Shown in pieces: positions 32,130-42,559 of a DNA stretch of 64,000 nt. Below the pieces are notes generated by a model. It did no database searches. It worked only from the letters and a program-made list of their open reading frames with translations, and had not been told where the DNA came from. Source of the stretch: Neoceratodus forsteri (Eukaryota; Chordata; Ceratodontiformes; Ceratodontidae); contig CM057456.1 in NCBI GenBank assembly GCA_016271365.2, positions 611,077,501 through 611,141,500 of the forward strand. The letters are read 5' to 3'. Positions within the stretch are counted from its first letter, which is position 1. Each line of letters opens with the position of its first letter. The translations under genes were made by a program, and so were the position numbers.

Positions 32130-33960
32130 GCCCCTGCCAAACAGGCATCCTGATGGGGTTGCTGTACGGATTCTTAGGTACCTCAGGGGCAGGTTGGCTT
32201 ACTTTGTCCCAGGACTGGGAGTCTCTGACATCAGACAAATGGGTCCTGAAGTAGAAGTTAGGGACTGGTTCCCAGCTTCAAAAAGTTTCCAAAGATGAGA
32301 ACCAGATCCTTTCCACCTGCAAATCCATCAGAGGCACTTGCCTTAGAGGCAGAAGTCTCCTTCCTCCTAGCTCTCAGAGCTGTGGAAAGGGTTCCACCCC
32401 TACACCAGGGCAAAGGGTTGTACTCCAGGTTCTTCCTTACCCCAAAAAAGGCAGGAGAATGGCGGCCCATCCTGGATCTCAGATACTTAAACAAGCACCT
32501 TTTAAAACCAAAATTCAAAATGGTGACTCTGGGAATTATTCTACCCTCTCTAAGGCCAGGGGACTGGCTAGTGTCCCTGGATCTCAAGGATGCCTACTTC
32601 CATATTCTCGTCAGAAGCTCCCATCGAAAGTACCTCAGGTTCGAGCTGCCCTCAGGGTATTATCAGTTCAGAGCAATGCCCTTTGGCCTCACTTCTGCTC
32701 CAAGGGTATTCACGAAATGCCTGGCAGTAGTAGTTGCTTTTCTAAGAAGGCAGAAGATTGCCATCTTTCCTTACCTGGACGACTGGCTCATTGTAGGCCA
32801 GTCCCCAGACCAAGTCAAGTTACACTTACAGATAACTCAGCAACTGCTCACTTCTTTGGTTCTCCTTCAAATCTTCCAAAGTCAGTTCTAGAGCCTGTCC
32901 AGCTCCTCACCTTCATAGGTGCAGAGCTAGACACAGTAAGGGCCAGAGCCTTCCTTCCCCTGGACAGGGCAAGGACCCTGGTCTCTCTGGCCTCCTCATT
33001 CACCCTGCAGGTGTCTCGACCAGCAAGGCATTTTCTACAGCTCCTGGGGCACATGGCTGCTTCTGCAGCAGTAGTGCAGGGAGCAAGATTTCAGATGAGG
33101 GACATCCAGTTCCATTTGAGAGCCTTTTGGTCTCAAAGGATGGACCCTCTGACCAAATTGATCCCAGTAACTCAAACCCTGATCCAGGCCCTACAGTGGT
33201 GGCAGGATCAGAACAATCTGAGACAAGGGGTTCCCTTTGTCACTCAGTCTCACTCTTTAATCCTTACTACAGATGCCTCCCTCTTAGGGTGGGGGGCTCA
33301 CATGGGCGACCTCACCACCCAGAGGTTGTGGTCCCCTCAGGAATCTCTGCTCCATATCAATCTGTTGGAACTCAGAGCAGTATTTCTAGCACTTCAAACT
33401 TTTTCCAAATCTGTTCAGAACAAAGTTGTACAGGTCAGAACAGACACCACCACCACAATGTGGTACATCAACAAGCAAGGAGGCACTCGATCTACGGCCT
33501 TGTGCACAGAAGCAATGAAGTTGTGGTCTCTGGCTTACTCCCTGAACACCTCCCTTACAGCAGTTCACCTCCCAGGCAAGGACAATGTCCTGGCAGATGC
33601 TCTCAGCAGGATTTCCCAGGGCCATCACGAATGGTCACTGGACCCCCTGGTCTTGGAGGTGATATTTTCCAGATGGGGCACCCCGCAGATAGATCTTTTT
33701 GCAGCCCCAGACAATCACCAACTTCCCCTTTTTTGGTGCAGGCCCCCAGTGTTGGGCTCAGTCCCCCTGGATGCCTTAGTTCTCAATTGGGAAGGAAAGT
33801 TTCTCTATGCTTTCCCCCCTTTCCTCTCCTGTTCAAAGTGCTAGTCAAAATCAGATCTCAACCCTGCAAGATGATCCTGATTGCTCCAGACTGGGCCAGA
33901 CAGCCCTGGTATCCACTCCTACTGTCCTTAGCAGTCCATCTTCCCCTGTGTCTTCCCAGG
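32130..33960 (+). pseudogene. DIRS A2 reverse transcriptase / RNase H / methylase-like pseudogene
   Basis: Two long open parts, 32,295-32,891 and 32,858-33,844, are separated by one frameshift near 32,860. RT: VSLDLKDAYFHILV, MPFGLTSAPRVFTKCL, FPYLDDWLIVGQSPDQV (intact YLDD, near 32,775). RNase H: LTTDASLLGWGAHMG, LLELRAVFLAL, DNVLADALSRI. Methylase-like: WGTPQIDLFAAPDNHQLPLF, LYAFPPF, then frameshifted APDWARQPWYP. Besides that of C1, this is the best-preserved polyprotein in the window. Confidence 0.88.
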
Positions 33961-33999
33961 AATTACAACCTATTAACCTGTGCTCAGGGGAGGGTTTGG

Positions 34000-35084
34000 T
34001 TCCCAAACCTTAAATCTCTCAGTCTCAAGGCCTGGCTCTTGAAGAGTTGGAGTTTGCTAATTTACACCTCTCCCAAGGTGTAATGGATATCCTGAAGGCT
34101 TCTAGAAAACCTTCCACCAGGGCTACTTATAATTCAAAATGGAAAATATTTTCCATATGGTGCTCTGGGAAGCATATTTCCCCAGAATCTGCTGATCTGC
34201 CCACAGTCCTTGATTATATGGTCCACTTAAATAGCTTGGGGCTGAGACCAGCTACACTGAAAGTGCATTTGGCAGCTGTGTCTGCTTTTATCTCAGCAGG
34301 TAAGCCCTCTTCTCTTTCAGCCCACCCTGTATTCTCCAAGTTTTTCAAGGGATTGCTTCACACCAACCCTCCATTCAGGGACCCTGCCCCTGCCTGGGAC
34401 CTCAATGTTTGCATTGCTCAGCTTATGTAACCCCCTTTTGAGCCTTTATCTTCAGCAGAGCTTAAGTACTTGACTTGGAAGACTGTGTTTCTGGTAGCCA
34501 TCACTTCTGCCAGATGCATAAGTGAATTGCAAGCTTTGTCAGTGGAGCCTGATTTCATCTCCTTTCATAGAGATAAGGTGGTCCTCAGGATTAACAGAAA
34601 GTTCTTGCCTAAGGTGGTTCAGATTTCCACCTTAATCAATCTGTGTCTCTTCCAGTGTACTTCACTGACCATTCCTCCTCTGGCAAGAGGAGGCTGCACA
34701 GTTTAGATGTGAAAAGAGCCCTTAGTTACTACATAGAGCATACCAAGGGTCACAGGTTTGACTCCCTCCAACTGTTCCTCACTTATGGTGAGGTTGGTAA
34801 AGGGAAACCTGCCACTAAAAGATCCATTGCCAGGTGGATTGTCTCTTGTAGCCAATTTTGCTATGAAAAACTGGGTAAGGTTCCTCCTCAGCCTGAGGGT
34901 TCACTCTGCCAGAGGTACAGCTGCTTCCCTGGCTGCTGCCAGGGACATCCCTATTCTAGAGATATGTCAAGCAGCTACCTGGAAAACAGTTCACAGTTTT
35001 ACCAAGCATTACTCCCTGGACATCCAGGCTAGGAGTGATGCTCGGTTTGGCACAGCTGTGCTTCAGAGCCTATTTCCTAAGTAG
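34000..35084 (+). pseudogene. DIRS A2 tyrosine recombinase pseudogene
   Basis: Order: TYNSKWKIFSIW core-binding start (34,125), LGLRPATLKVHLAAVSAFIS (34,237), then a TAA at 34,428-34,430 where A1 has CAA. Catalytic Arg region AITSARCISELQAL (near 34,500): the residue aligned with the catalytic Arg is Cys here. HxxR box (RVHSARGTAA, near 34,900) and Tyr box (FTKHYSLDIQARSD, near 34,997-35,040) remain, ending SLFPK at 35,084. Nonfunctional by stop, frameshifts and the Arg-to-Cys change. Confidence 0.85.
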
Positions 35085-35672
35085 GTTCTGTCCCTCCTCC
35101 ATGGAGGTACTGCTTTGTAGTCTGCATATGTCAGAATATAGCAAGACTTCCTGGTTTTTGAAGAAAAAATTACTCACCTTATTAGTGTTGTTTCTTCTAA
35201 TGGAGTCTTGCTATGTTCTGACCTCCCCCCTGCCTGCCCCTCTCAGAACCTCTGTTTTTTGGGATGTGGGTGGGCAGTGCAGTGTTGGCACTTAGTAGGT
35301 GCCCACCTTTTTGTTTTCACCCTTCTTTTCTTGGTGTGAGTTGGTGTTGTGTTTTTCATTTTTGGGTCTCCTGACTTGAGTCTTTGTTTTGGGACCAAAA
35401 ATGTGTTTTATGTTTAGTAGCCAGTTGGCTAGTGTAGGTTTACAGCTTCCACACAGGACCTTAGTGAGTTTAGCTCATAAAGATCTGACGGTTTGAGTTT
35501 GAAGAACAACAGACAGAGTCTCAACCGAGCTCGAGCTCAGCATTCCATGCCTGGCATGGAAAGTTAACTCTTTCATCTCTGGGCAGTTCGAAGGTTGGGA
35601 CTCACTGCATATGTCAGAATAGAGCAAGACTCCATTAGATGAAACAACATTACTAAGGTGAGTAATTTTTTC
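35085..35672 (+). repeat. A2 ICR and right inverted terminal repeat
   Basis: The ICR is at about 35,120-35,220; one half mirrors the left tip, the other the right tip. The right ITR spans about 35,450-35,672 and ends with the palindrome at 35,649-35,666, arms ATTACT and AGTAAT around AAGGTG. In the ICR copy one arm has changed (ATTAGT). No gene. Confidence 0.87.
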
Positions 35673-37366
35673 TTTCTTGTCATTGAGGGCCAGTTTATGA
35701 TTAAGAAACCATGTCTCTACAGAACTGAAACCAAGTTAAAGGTTGTGTTGAAGAGTTGCAGGATCTTTGTGAGTGGAGAATACAACAGCTTCGCAGATAG
35801 TGTGATCTGCTCAGAGCAGTGGTAAGGGAGGGAGTTTAAGAAAAGGGTAAAAAGGAGGGGGCCCAGTATGGATCCCTGTGGGACACCCGAGCGAACAGGC
35901 AGGGTGTTAGAAAGAGAGTCCGCAATTCTTGCTCTCTGTGACCGGTTTTCTAAGTAACTTTTAAACCAGAGAGAAGAGTCTGGTGATAGCCCAGCATTCA
36001 GTAGTTGGTGTATTAGTAGTCCATGGTGTACTGTATCGAAGGCCTTGGAGAGGTTGACAAAAACGGCCCCTGTGAGAAGGCCGTTGTCAAGGGATTTGTA
36101 CAAAGCTCCAGTGAACTCAAGAAGGGCTGTGGTGGTGCTGTGACCTTTCCGGAAGCCGTGTTATTGTGGATAAGGTATATTGTATTTATCCAAGTGGTCG
36201 GTAAGTTGATCAGCCATGATGCGCTCGAGTGCCTTAGAGAGTGAGGGCAGTATGGAGATAGGGCGATAATTTGAGTGTTTCGTCTTGTCCCCACTTTTAT
36301 GGACGGGTGTCACGGTGGCTGTTTTCCATAGGTCCGGGAATTTTCCATAGCTGAGAGAGAGAGGTTTAGGATTTTTGTTAATGGATGAATTACCTCATCG
36401 AGGGTGAGCAACAGAAGCTTAAGGTCCAGGGTGTTGCTACTAGATCTAGATTTAGAGATAGCTGCAGTAATATAGTGGCGAGCTTCATTCAGCCTTACCT
36501 CCCTGAAGTAGAAGAGGGGATGGTTAGACTGAGGGGCCGAGGTATTTGGGGAGTAGGCTCTGTTTTCGAAAAAGTCATGGGGTAGAACAGCACTAAGGTC
36601 TGAAAAATCCGTGTTAAAGATGTTTGCGATCACCTTGGGGTCGAGGGTTGAGGATCCATCAGCCATTAACATGGCCGGAGAGGTTTTTGGCTGCTTCCCT
36701 GTGACATCCTTGATACTGTCCCAGAAAGCACAACCATTTACCCATGTATTGGTGAGAGCGTCTTTGTAATAGGTGGATTTCATTAGCTGTATGGCTTTTG
36801 TGCAGGCATTTCATGCTTGTTTGTAATTTTGGATGTCCAGTTGTTTACCAGTGGCCCTGGCAACTGCCCAGAGGTGATCCCTTAGTTTCAGCTGTGAGAG
36901 AAGAGCCACGATGACCCATGGGTTAGAGAGAGATTTTGTTTTGTGCCTTTTAGCAGGGGCAAAGAGGTCGTAGGCTTTGTTGAAAATTGAGAAGAAGTGA
37001 TCAAGAGCCAAGTTAACATCTGTTGCTTCATAGATGGGTAGCCAGTCTTGTAGAAGCAGGTGTTGTTTGAGATGTGGAAGTTTTCCATGAGGAAGGACTC
37101 TGCTAGTGATAATTTTGGGAGGGGGCTTAAGGAATTTATTAGACCATGCACACATGACTGGGGAGTGGTCACTGAGAGAGTCTGGTAGTACGAGAAATCC
37201 TTGTGGGGTGAGTGGTGAGGACCCAATCCAAGAGGGGACTGGTGCCAGTCTTGTAGTTAATCCTAGTAGGGGAGTTTACCATTTGCGTGAGGTTAGCGGC
37301 TGAGATTGAGTCTTTATAGGCACTGGCGCTCGATGCTAACCAGTTTATGTTGAAATCCCCTGGTAG
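35673..37366 (-). pseudogene. L2b ORF2 endonuclease end and reverse transcriptase
   Basis: Minus strand: endonuclease end (LPGDFNINWL at 37,366-37,337), a linker with PWVIVALLSQLKLRDHLWAV near 36,915-36,855, and RT with NYRPISILPSLSKALERI near 36,270-36,220, VNLSKAFDTVHHGLLIHQLL near 36,050-35,990, and SGVPQGSILGPLLFTLFLNS near 35,890-35,830. The expected YADD box is destroyed (LSAKLLYS near 35,785). The clade is the CR1/L2/Rex group; I cannot fix it further. Confidence 0.82.
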
Positions 37367-37371
37367 AATAA

Positions 37372-38322
37372 GTTCAGCTTCGGGTTTCTCTTTGTTTATC
37401 CTTACGGGCTGAACAGGCTATAATTTTCCCCCCTAATTACTGCCTTTAGGGTATCCCAAACTACAGTAGGAGAGATGTCAGAGGTTAAGTTGTCAGTAAT
37501 GATTTGGGGGATACGGGTTTGCATCATTTGAATAAACTCAGGGTCCTGTAGGTGGGAAACATTGATCCTCTAAAGGGTAGATTTCTTAGAAACTCCCAAG
37601 GAGATCTTCAGCAGCATAGGCACGTGGTCTGATAGAACCCGCACCTCTACTGTGATATCCTGTATTTTGTCCAAAAATTCAGTAGAGGCAAAAATAGAGT
37701 CCAATCTAGAGAATGTGTGGTAACTGGCTGAGTAAAAGGTGTAGCCCTTCATGGTGGGAAAAAAATTTCTCCAGACATCGGTTAGTCCCAACTGAGGGAG
37801 CTGCGCCCAAAGAAGTTTTTGTGTAGGGGAATTTCTATATGCCTGAGAGAGGGAGGAGTCCCTCTGGGGTGAGAGAGTAATATTGAAGTCGCCTCCAACT
37901 AGCATTATCCCTTTATGTATATCCATTAATTTGTTTAGAAACCTACGGAGTAGAAGTGGGGAAGCCCCCGTGGGTAAATACACATTAGCAAGTGTAACTT
38001 CCTGTTCAGCCAAGTGGCCCTGGACTATGATGAAATACCCATTTGGATCCTCATATTCTTGCTCTTTCAAAAAAACAGTAGTTTGAGGAATCAATATGGC
38101 TACCCCCCCCCCACGCTTTCCAGTTCTGCTTGAGGAGGAGAAGACCACATATCTGCTACCTGCAGCAAGTTTGGCATGCTCTTAAGGAGACAAATGAGTC
38201 TTGTGTAAGTAAATTAGATGGGCTCCCTGTTGACGCAGATACTGCTGGAGCTTTGATCTTTTAATAGGGTTGTTGATCCCATTTATGTTAAAGGAAAGTA
38301 GACGAATCACCTTATTAGCCAT
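37372..38322 (-). pseudogene. L1 ORF2 start and endonuclease domain
   Basis: The ATG at 38,322 (minus) starts MANKVIRLLSFNINGINNPI, the classical L1 ORF2 endonuclease opening. Further motifs are GGGVAILIPQT (near 38,110), LANVYLPTG, GGDFNITLSPQRD (near 37,895) and RLDSIFAS with SDHVPMLL at the C-terminal end. The segment 38,148-37,570 is open for 192 residues; a stop near 38,190 separates it from the start. The domain nicks target DNA for target-primed reverse transcription. L2b is inserted at its downstream edge. Confidence 0.85.
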
Positions 38323-39533
38323 TTAAAAACGTTGTAATACCAGGTCTTATTGAAATGTGCTGCCTCTCCCAGCTGAATGTGGTTAATCCCATCCTCCCCA
38401 GACATCACAGAACAATCCAAGATATATCTCTCTGCCTCCCCCCCCCCCCCGAGAATTGTTCCAAGGTCACCTATATGAAAATAAGCTCCAGTCGAACTCT
38501 GTTAAGAACACCCATTGTTTAGAGATGCTTCTGTACCCTTTCTGTAAGGCACCAGATCCCTTCTCTACATCTCCACCTATATAATAGTCTGTCTCACAAC
38601 ATATAGAATCATAAAGAATGTCAAAAATAACATTAACTGCTAACCTTAACAATTGAATATGCATAATATATGCAAAACTATGTACAGATATTTCAGCATA
38701 AATGATCAGCATGTATACTATTTGGACTTCCAACTGTGGGGGAGGTGTTATTTCTCCTCCTTGTACCCATAAGGAGAACTTTGCAGCATGGTGTTCTCCC
38801 TAATGGTGGAGGTAGTCCCGATGCCCGAAGGCTCATGGCCTTCAGGGAACCAGAACGTTGTTCCCTTAAGACAAAGGAAAATGGAAGCAAAACTCCGCAT
38901 TGGAGAACAGCAGCTGTCTAATCCCTTCCTCTGCCCCGACCTTCTGAGAAGTCAAAAAGAAAATAAATATTTTTTAAAGGCAGGGTGCCCATTTTTGCTC
39001 ACTTTAAATTCAGTAGCTGAGGCACTTAACATTAAACTACAAAGGCCAACCTGTTATAAAGAAAAAACCTCCCAAACCATCGAGGGGAAAAAAAAGGCAA
39101 GGAGAGGGGTGAGGTATTACCTCCCCTTCTCACTGGTCAGCCTGGGGTTAGCAGCTTATTCCAGTGTTTCCCATAGTGCAAAGTGTGAGGTTAAGGGCCC
39201 AGAAATTTTAACTAACTGAAGAAGGTACACAATGCAATGTCTTAACAGACAAAATGTAAATGTCCGATTCTAATATAATTGTGTCCCAAGTACTATAAGG
39301 CAGGAATCTAAATATACCCCCAAACACGTGAGTGGGGAATGCCTCACCCTGCAGCTAGCTGACAAGTGACACCAAGCTAGCCCAAATTAGAGGGTCTGCT
39401 CAAGGTCTAGAGTCAGCCCAGGGCTGAGGTAAGCCAATTGCTCCAATACGCTAGATTGAGAGAGTTTTTAGTCGGGGCAGATTCCAGCCTGTCATCTATG
39501 CTACCATTCTCCACAGAGCAGAACCGGAAGTCG
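38323..39533 (-). other. L1 5' region without recognisable ORF
   Basis: This stretch lies between the ORF2 start and the 5' end of the L1 next to the right target duplication. I see no ORF1 motifs and no other element. It includes a C-run near 38,440. Confidence 0.6.
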
Positions 39534-39549
39534 GGTTCCAGCTGTTCTT
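39534..39549 (+). repeat. L1 target-site duplication, right copy
   Basis: Exact copy of 3,609-3,624. It marks the 5' end of the L1 and the resumption of the G recombinase. Confidence 0.85.
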
Positions 39550-39940
39550 GATTACCTCTCTTGTTTACATTCCCTGGGACTGCAGCCCAGCACCCTGAAG
39601 GTTCACCTGGCTGCAGCATCTGCTTACATTTCTGCTGGAAGAAATGTGACAATAGCTTCAGACCCTATCTTTAGGAGGTTCTTCAAGGGCTTGGCCCATC
39701 TGCATCCCCCCTCGTATGGAATCTGTGCCAGCATGGGACCTCAATATGTGAATAGTTAATCTCATGGGACCTCCTTTTGAGCCCATGTCCTCAGCTTACT
39801 TAAAATATGTCACATGGAAAACAGTTTTCCTAGTGGCAATGACTTCTGCAAGAAGAATCAGTGAGCTTCAGGCTCTCTGTATTGAACAGGACTACATTTC
39901 ATTTCACAGGGATAAGGTAGTCCTGAGGACAAACAGGAAA
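39550..39940 (+). pseudogene. DIRS G tyrosine recombinase, middle fragment
   Basis: This continues the piece ending at 3,622: KVHLAAASAYISAG (near 39,600), RFFKGLAHLHPP, then LKYVTWKTVFLVAMTSARRI (39,795-39,855), which holds the catalytic Arg box, and FHRDKVVLRTNRKF at the end. Stops near 39,755 and 39,779. It is interrupted by B2 at 39,941-39,944. Confidence 0.85.
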
Positions 39941-39944
39941 TTCT

Positions 39945-40217
39945 AGGGACGTGGATATGTTGTTCAATCCACACTTATTGGCAGGTTCCTTGACACTTTA
40001 AATCTTGCCGGAAGGTCTTCAAGCTGGCTTCTCCCACCCACCCGGGTGGTTAAACTCTAGGCTCCGCCCCATGATGCCAGATCTTCCTTACTGCTTGGAA
40101 ACTCGGGTTCCCTCCTTAGTGCTCTGCGTTTTAGGCCTGGATCCACTCTCTTCGGTTAACCCGAAACTAATTCTAAAATTTACAAGACTACGGTCTTTGA
40201 CTTCCCTCGCAGCTGCA
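39945..40217 (+). repeat. B2 left inverted terminal repeat and leader
   Basis: AGGGACGTGGATATGTTGTT starts the repeat; it is mirrored at about 45,320-45,524 and in the ICR. It shares CCCACCCGGGTGGT with B1. Confidence 0.87.
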
Positions 40218-42500
40218 ATGGACAAATCGACTCCTGGCTTTCATCAGTGCCCCTGTGGGCAGAAGATGTTCTGGATCGATCCACACTCCATGTGCGTCTA
40301 CTGCCTGGGGCTTGGCCACGATTCGGTCTTGGAGGACCATGCTGCTCGACTACTTTTGGGGCGCCCTAAGAAACGGTACCTGCCAGTCAAGTCGAAGGAG
40401 GCCCATGGGTGGTGTCTGCGGCGGCAGGCTCCGCAGAACAGTTGGAACAGATGATCGCCTTTGAGGAGGAAGCAGCCCAGGCTGCTGCTTCTTCCTCCTC
40501 GGCTGCGGCATTTATCCTGCTGTCCTTGGGATCTTCCTATACAGCATCTTTTAAGGAGGTTTGTCAGTCGCTCTCCACCAAGGGAGAAGGACCATCGGGA
40601 CATTCCAGTTGGTCCAAGAAGAAGGACGCAAAAGGTAAGTCCCACCGTCAATGTTCGTGGGAGCGGGAGAGATTCCCTTCGCTGGACCGTCAACTTTTGA
40701 CTTTGGTCGAGGTTGCGGCTAAGGCTGCTGGCTTCATGGTTTCCCCTTCGGGTCAGCCAGCCGAGACATCCGTCGACGCGGTCGAGATTTTTCTCGATCC
40801 GATGGACGGTTTATCGACCGGAGATGCCAACAACCCTACTTCACCGGTTTCCCTGGTGGAAACCGAGGACTTGCCAGTGCTTCCTGCGCCTGAGTCCCCG
40901 GTTAAGGTCCCTGCATTGAGGGAGGAACAGATTTCCCCCGTCCCCTCTCAGATGCACCCTCGGAATCCCCAAAGGTCTCGGTCTCTGTCCTCTTCCGGGT
41001 CCAGCCGATCCCACCGACGTCGGCGGTCTCGGCACCATGGAAAGCGGCGTCGCTGCTCATCCTCTTCGTCCTTTTTGGAAGATAGGCTCCGGCGCAAGTT
41101 GCGTCGGTGCTACGAGACTTAATGTGGCAGCAGCTCTTGCTGTCGTAACAAACCGACTACATCGCCTTCTCCGGCCATTAAGTGGCTGTCACTGGAGCGG
41201 CCGAAACAACCCCTCGTAGTAGTCGAGGAACTGCCACCGGCGCCGGTTGTTTGGCCAAAACCGGCTGCTCCACCCATTGTGGTGGAATCTCTGTCTCCAC
41301 AACCGAAGACTGGGGCCTGACCAAGGATTCTCGGTCGGGTCTGGGTTTGCCCCATAGGCTGTCAGTCATCCTCACTCCCGATCAACCTTGGCACATGGAG
41401 GGTGGCTCAGGCGCTCGGCAGCTGTTCGCAGACTCCTTGGAGTCTGACGATGACTCCTCCTTGTTCTCCAGGCTGCTCGACCTGGAGTCTGCAGGGGGTC
41501 AGTTGGTGGACAAGAGCCCATCCTCGTTTTTGGGAATGCTTCGACTCATCTCAGAGTCCACTGGGATGAAGCTCGAACCCGTTTCAAAATGGGCCAAGTA
41601 TCCCCCTCACGGAGATACTGGACCGAGGGGATTCCCCTACGGAGGCCTTTCCTGTGGCCAGAACCATTGTTGGCCCGGCCCTGGAGTTGTGGCAGCGGCC
41701 AGCATCTTGTCTCGCACCTTCGACCAGGATGGCTCGAAAGTATGCGGCCCCTACCGGTTCACTCTCTGGTTTCTCGGAGCACCCCTCTTCAGAGGGGTTA
41801 GTGACCAATAGCATTTTCCGGCGTTCTGGGAGCGCTCGGGATGTGGACAAACCGCCCGATAAGGAGTCCAAGAAATTGGACTACTCAGGGCGGAAGGTAT
41901 GCACTGCTTCCTCCCTAGGCCTTCGTCAGGCTAGCTCGGCCGTTCTAATGGCACACTTTTCACATGCCCTTTTGGGCTCCCTGGATGAGGTGATTACTCA
42001 TCTCCTGGCTGACCTTCAGACGACGGTCAAGCAGGTGCGGGATCAGGGAAGGGCGGTAGCTAAACAGCAGCTCCAAACTTCATTGGACATTGCTGATTCG
42101 TGTGCTCGGTCAGTAGCGGTCACAGTGGACATGCGCCGCAGAGCTTGGCTGCGGATCTCCACCTTCACGGCAGATACCCAGCACAAGCTGACAGACATCC
42201 CCTTCCTGGGTACCGACTTATTCTGGCCCAGGCTGGAGGGTCATCTCCAATGTATCAAGAAGTCCAATGCCACCTTGGACTCGGTCACGTCTACCCAGAA
42301 GGACAAAAGCCGCCAGCAGCAGCGTAAGCCCTTTTCGTCCTTCAGCCCCTGCGGCACGTCCGGCCCAGCAACACCAGCATCAGTGCCAGCAGGCTCACAC
42401 TTGGTGCCCCAAAGCCAAGCCTGCTACTTCCTCCAGCAGGAAGCCTAGAGGGAAAGGCCCAGGAGGTTCCTTGGACGGTCCTTCCTCCAAGCCTGCCCAG
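40218..42500 (+). pseudogene. DIRS B2 gag-like pseudogene
   Basis: MDKSTPGFHQCPCGQKM starts at 40,218. The Cys/His cluster is followed by a short deletion after LGLGHD compared with B1. 40,409-41,122 is open for 237 residues and ends in an RS-like stretch (SRSHRRRRSRHHGKRRR). 41,182-41,811 and 41,654-42,448 carry the C-terminal gag domain (KKLDYSGRKVCTASSLGLRQ, VAVTVDMRRRAWLRIS). It is better preserved than B1, with three to four frame changes. Confidence 0.82.
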
Positions 42501-42559
42501 TAACGGGTTGAGGGGTGTCGCCCCCAACCTCGTCACTCCTCCCCAGGTTCCCCCATGGG

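Larger units (their letters stand above)
24495..35672 (+). mobile_element. DIRS retrotransposon A2, with nested A1
   Basis: A2 is plus-oriented: left ITR at 24,495-24,820, then (after A1) 30,323-35,672 with leader, gag, RT/RNase H/methylase-like, recombinase, ICR and right ITR. The host LINE coding frame is continuous across the insertion without a target duplication, as expected for recombinase-mediated DIRS integration. The two A copies lie head to head. Confidence 0.88.
23393..37366 (-). mobile_element. Jockey-group (CR1/L2/Rex-like) LINE L2b, split by A2
   Basis: Minus-strand LINE whose 3' end (AT-rich AAATAAAAATAAATAAAAAT) lies at 23,393 and whose truncated 5' end lies at about 37,366, inside the endonuclease domain. 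It interrupts the L1 between endonuclease and RT; a short AATAA occurs on both sides (23,388-23,392 and 37,367-37,371), too short to be firm. A2 with A1 splits it at 24,494/35,673; removing A2 leaves continuous coding (LALNDKK then VFETKFMLF). Confidence 0.8.
3623..39533 (-). mobile_element. L1/Tx1-like LINE, split by C1 and L2b
   Basis: Read on the minus strand, the element has a 5' region at 39,533-38,323, an endonuclease at 38,322-37,372, reverse transcriptase at 23,387-21,100, an ORF2 C-terminus at 4,669-3,955 and a 3' end with a poly-A tail (T-run 3,623-3,636). A 16-bp target duplication flanks it. Two insertions interrupt it: L2b between endonuclease and RT, and DIRS C1 between RT and the Cys-rich C-terminus. 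All parts are colinear with one L1 ORF2. No ORF1 is recognisable. Many stops and frameshifts show that it is old. Confidence 0.85.

Noticed and set aside
23388..37371. AATAA as a certain target duplication of L2b
   Set aside because: Only five AT-rich bases; could be chance. Kept as a weak hint in the L2b entry.
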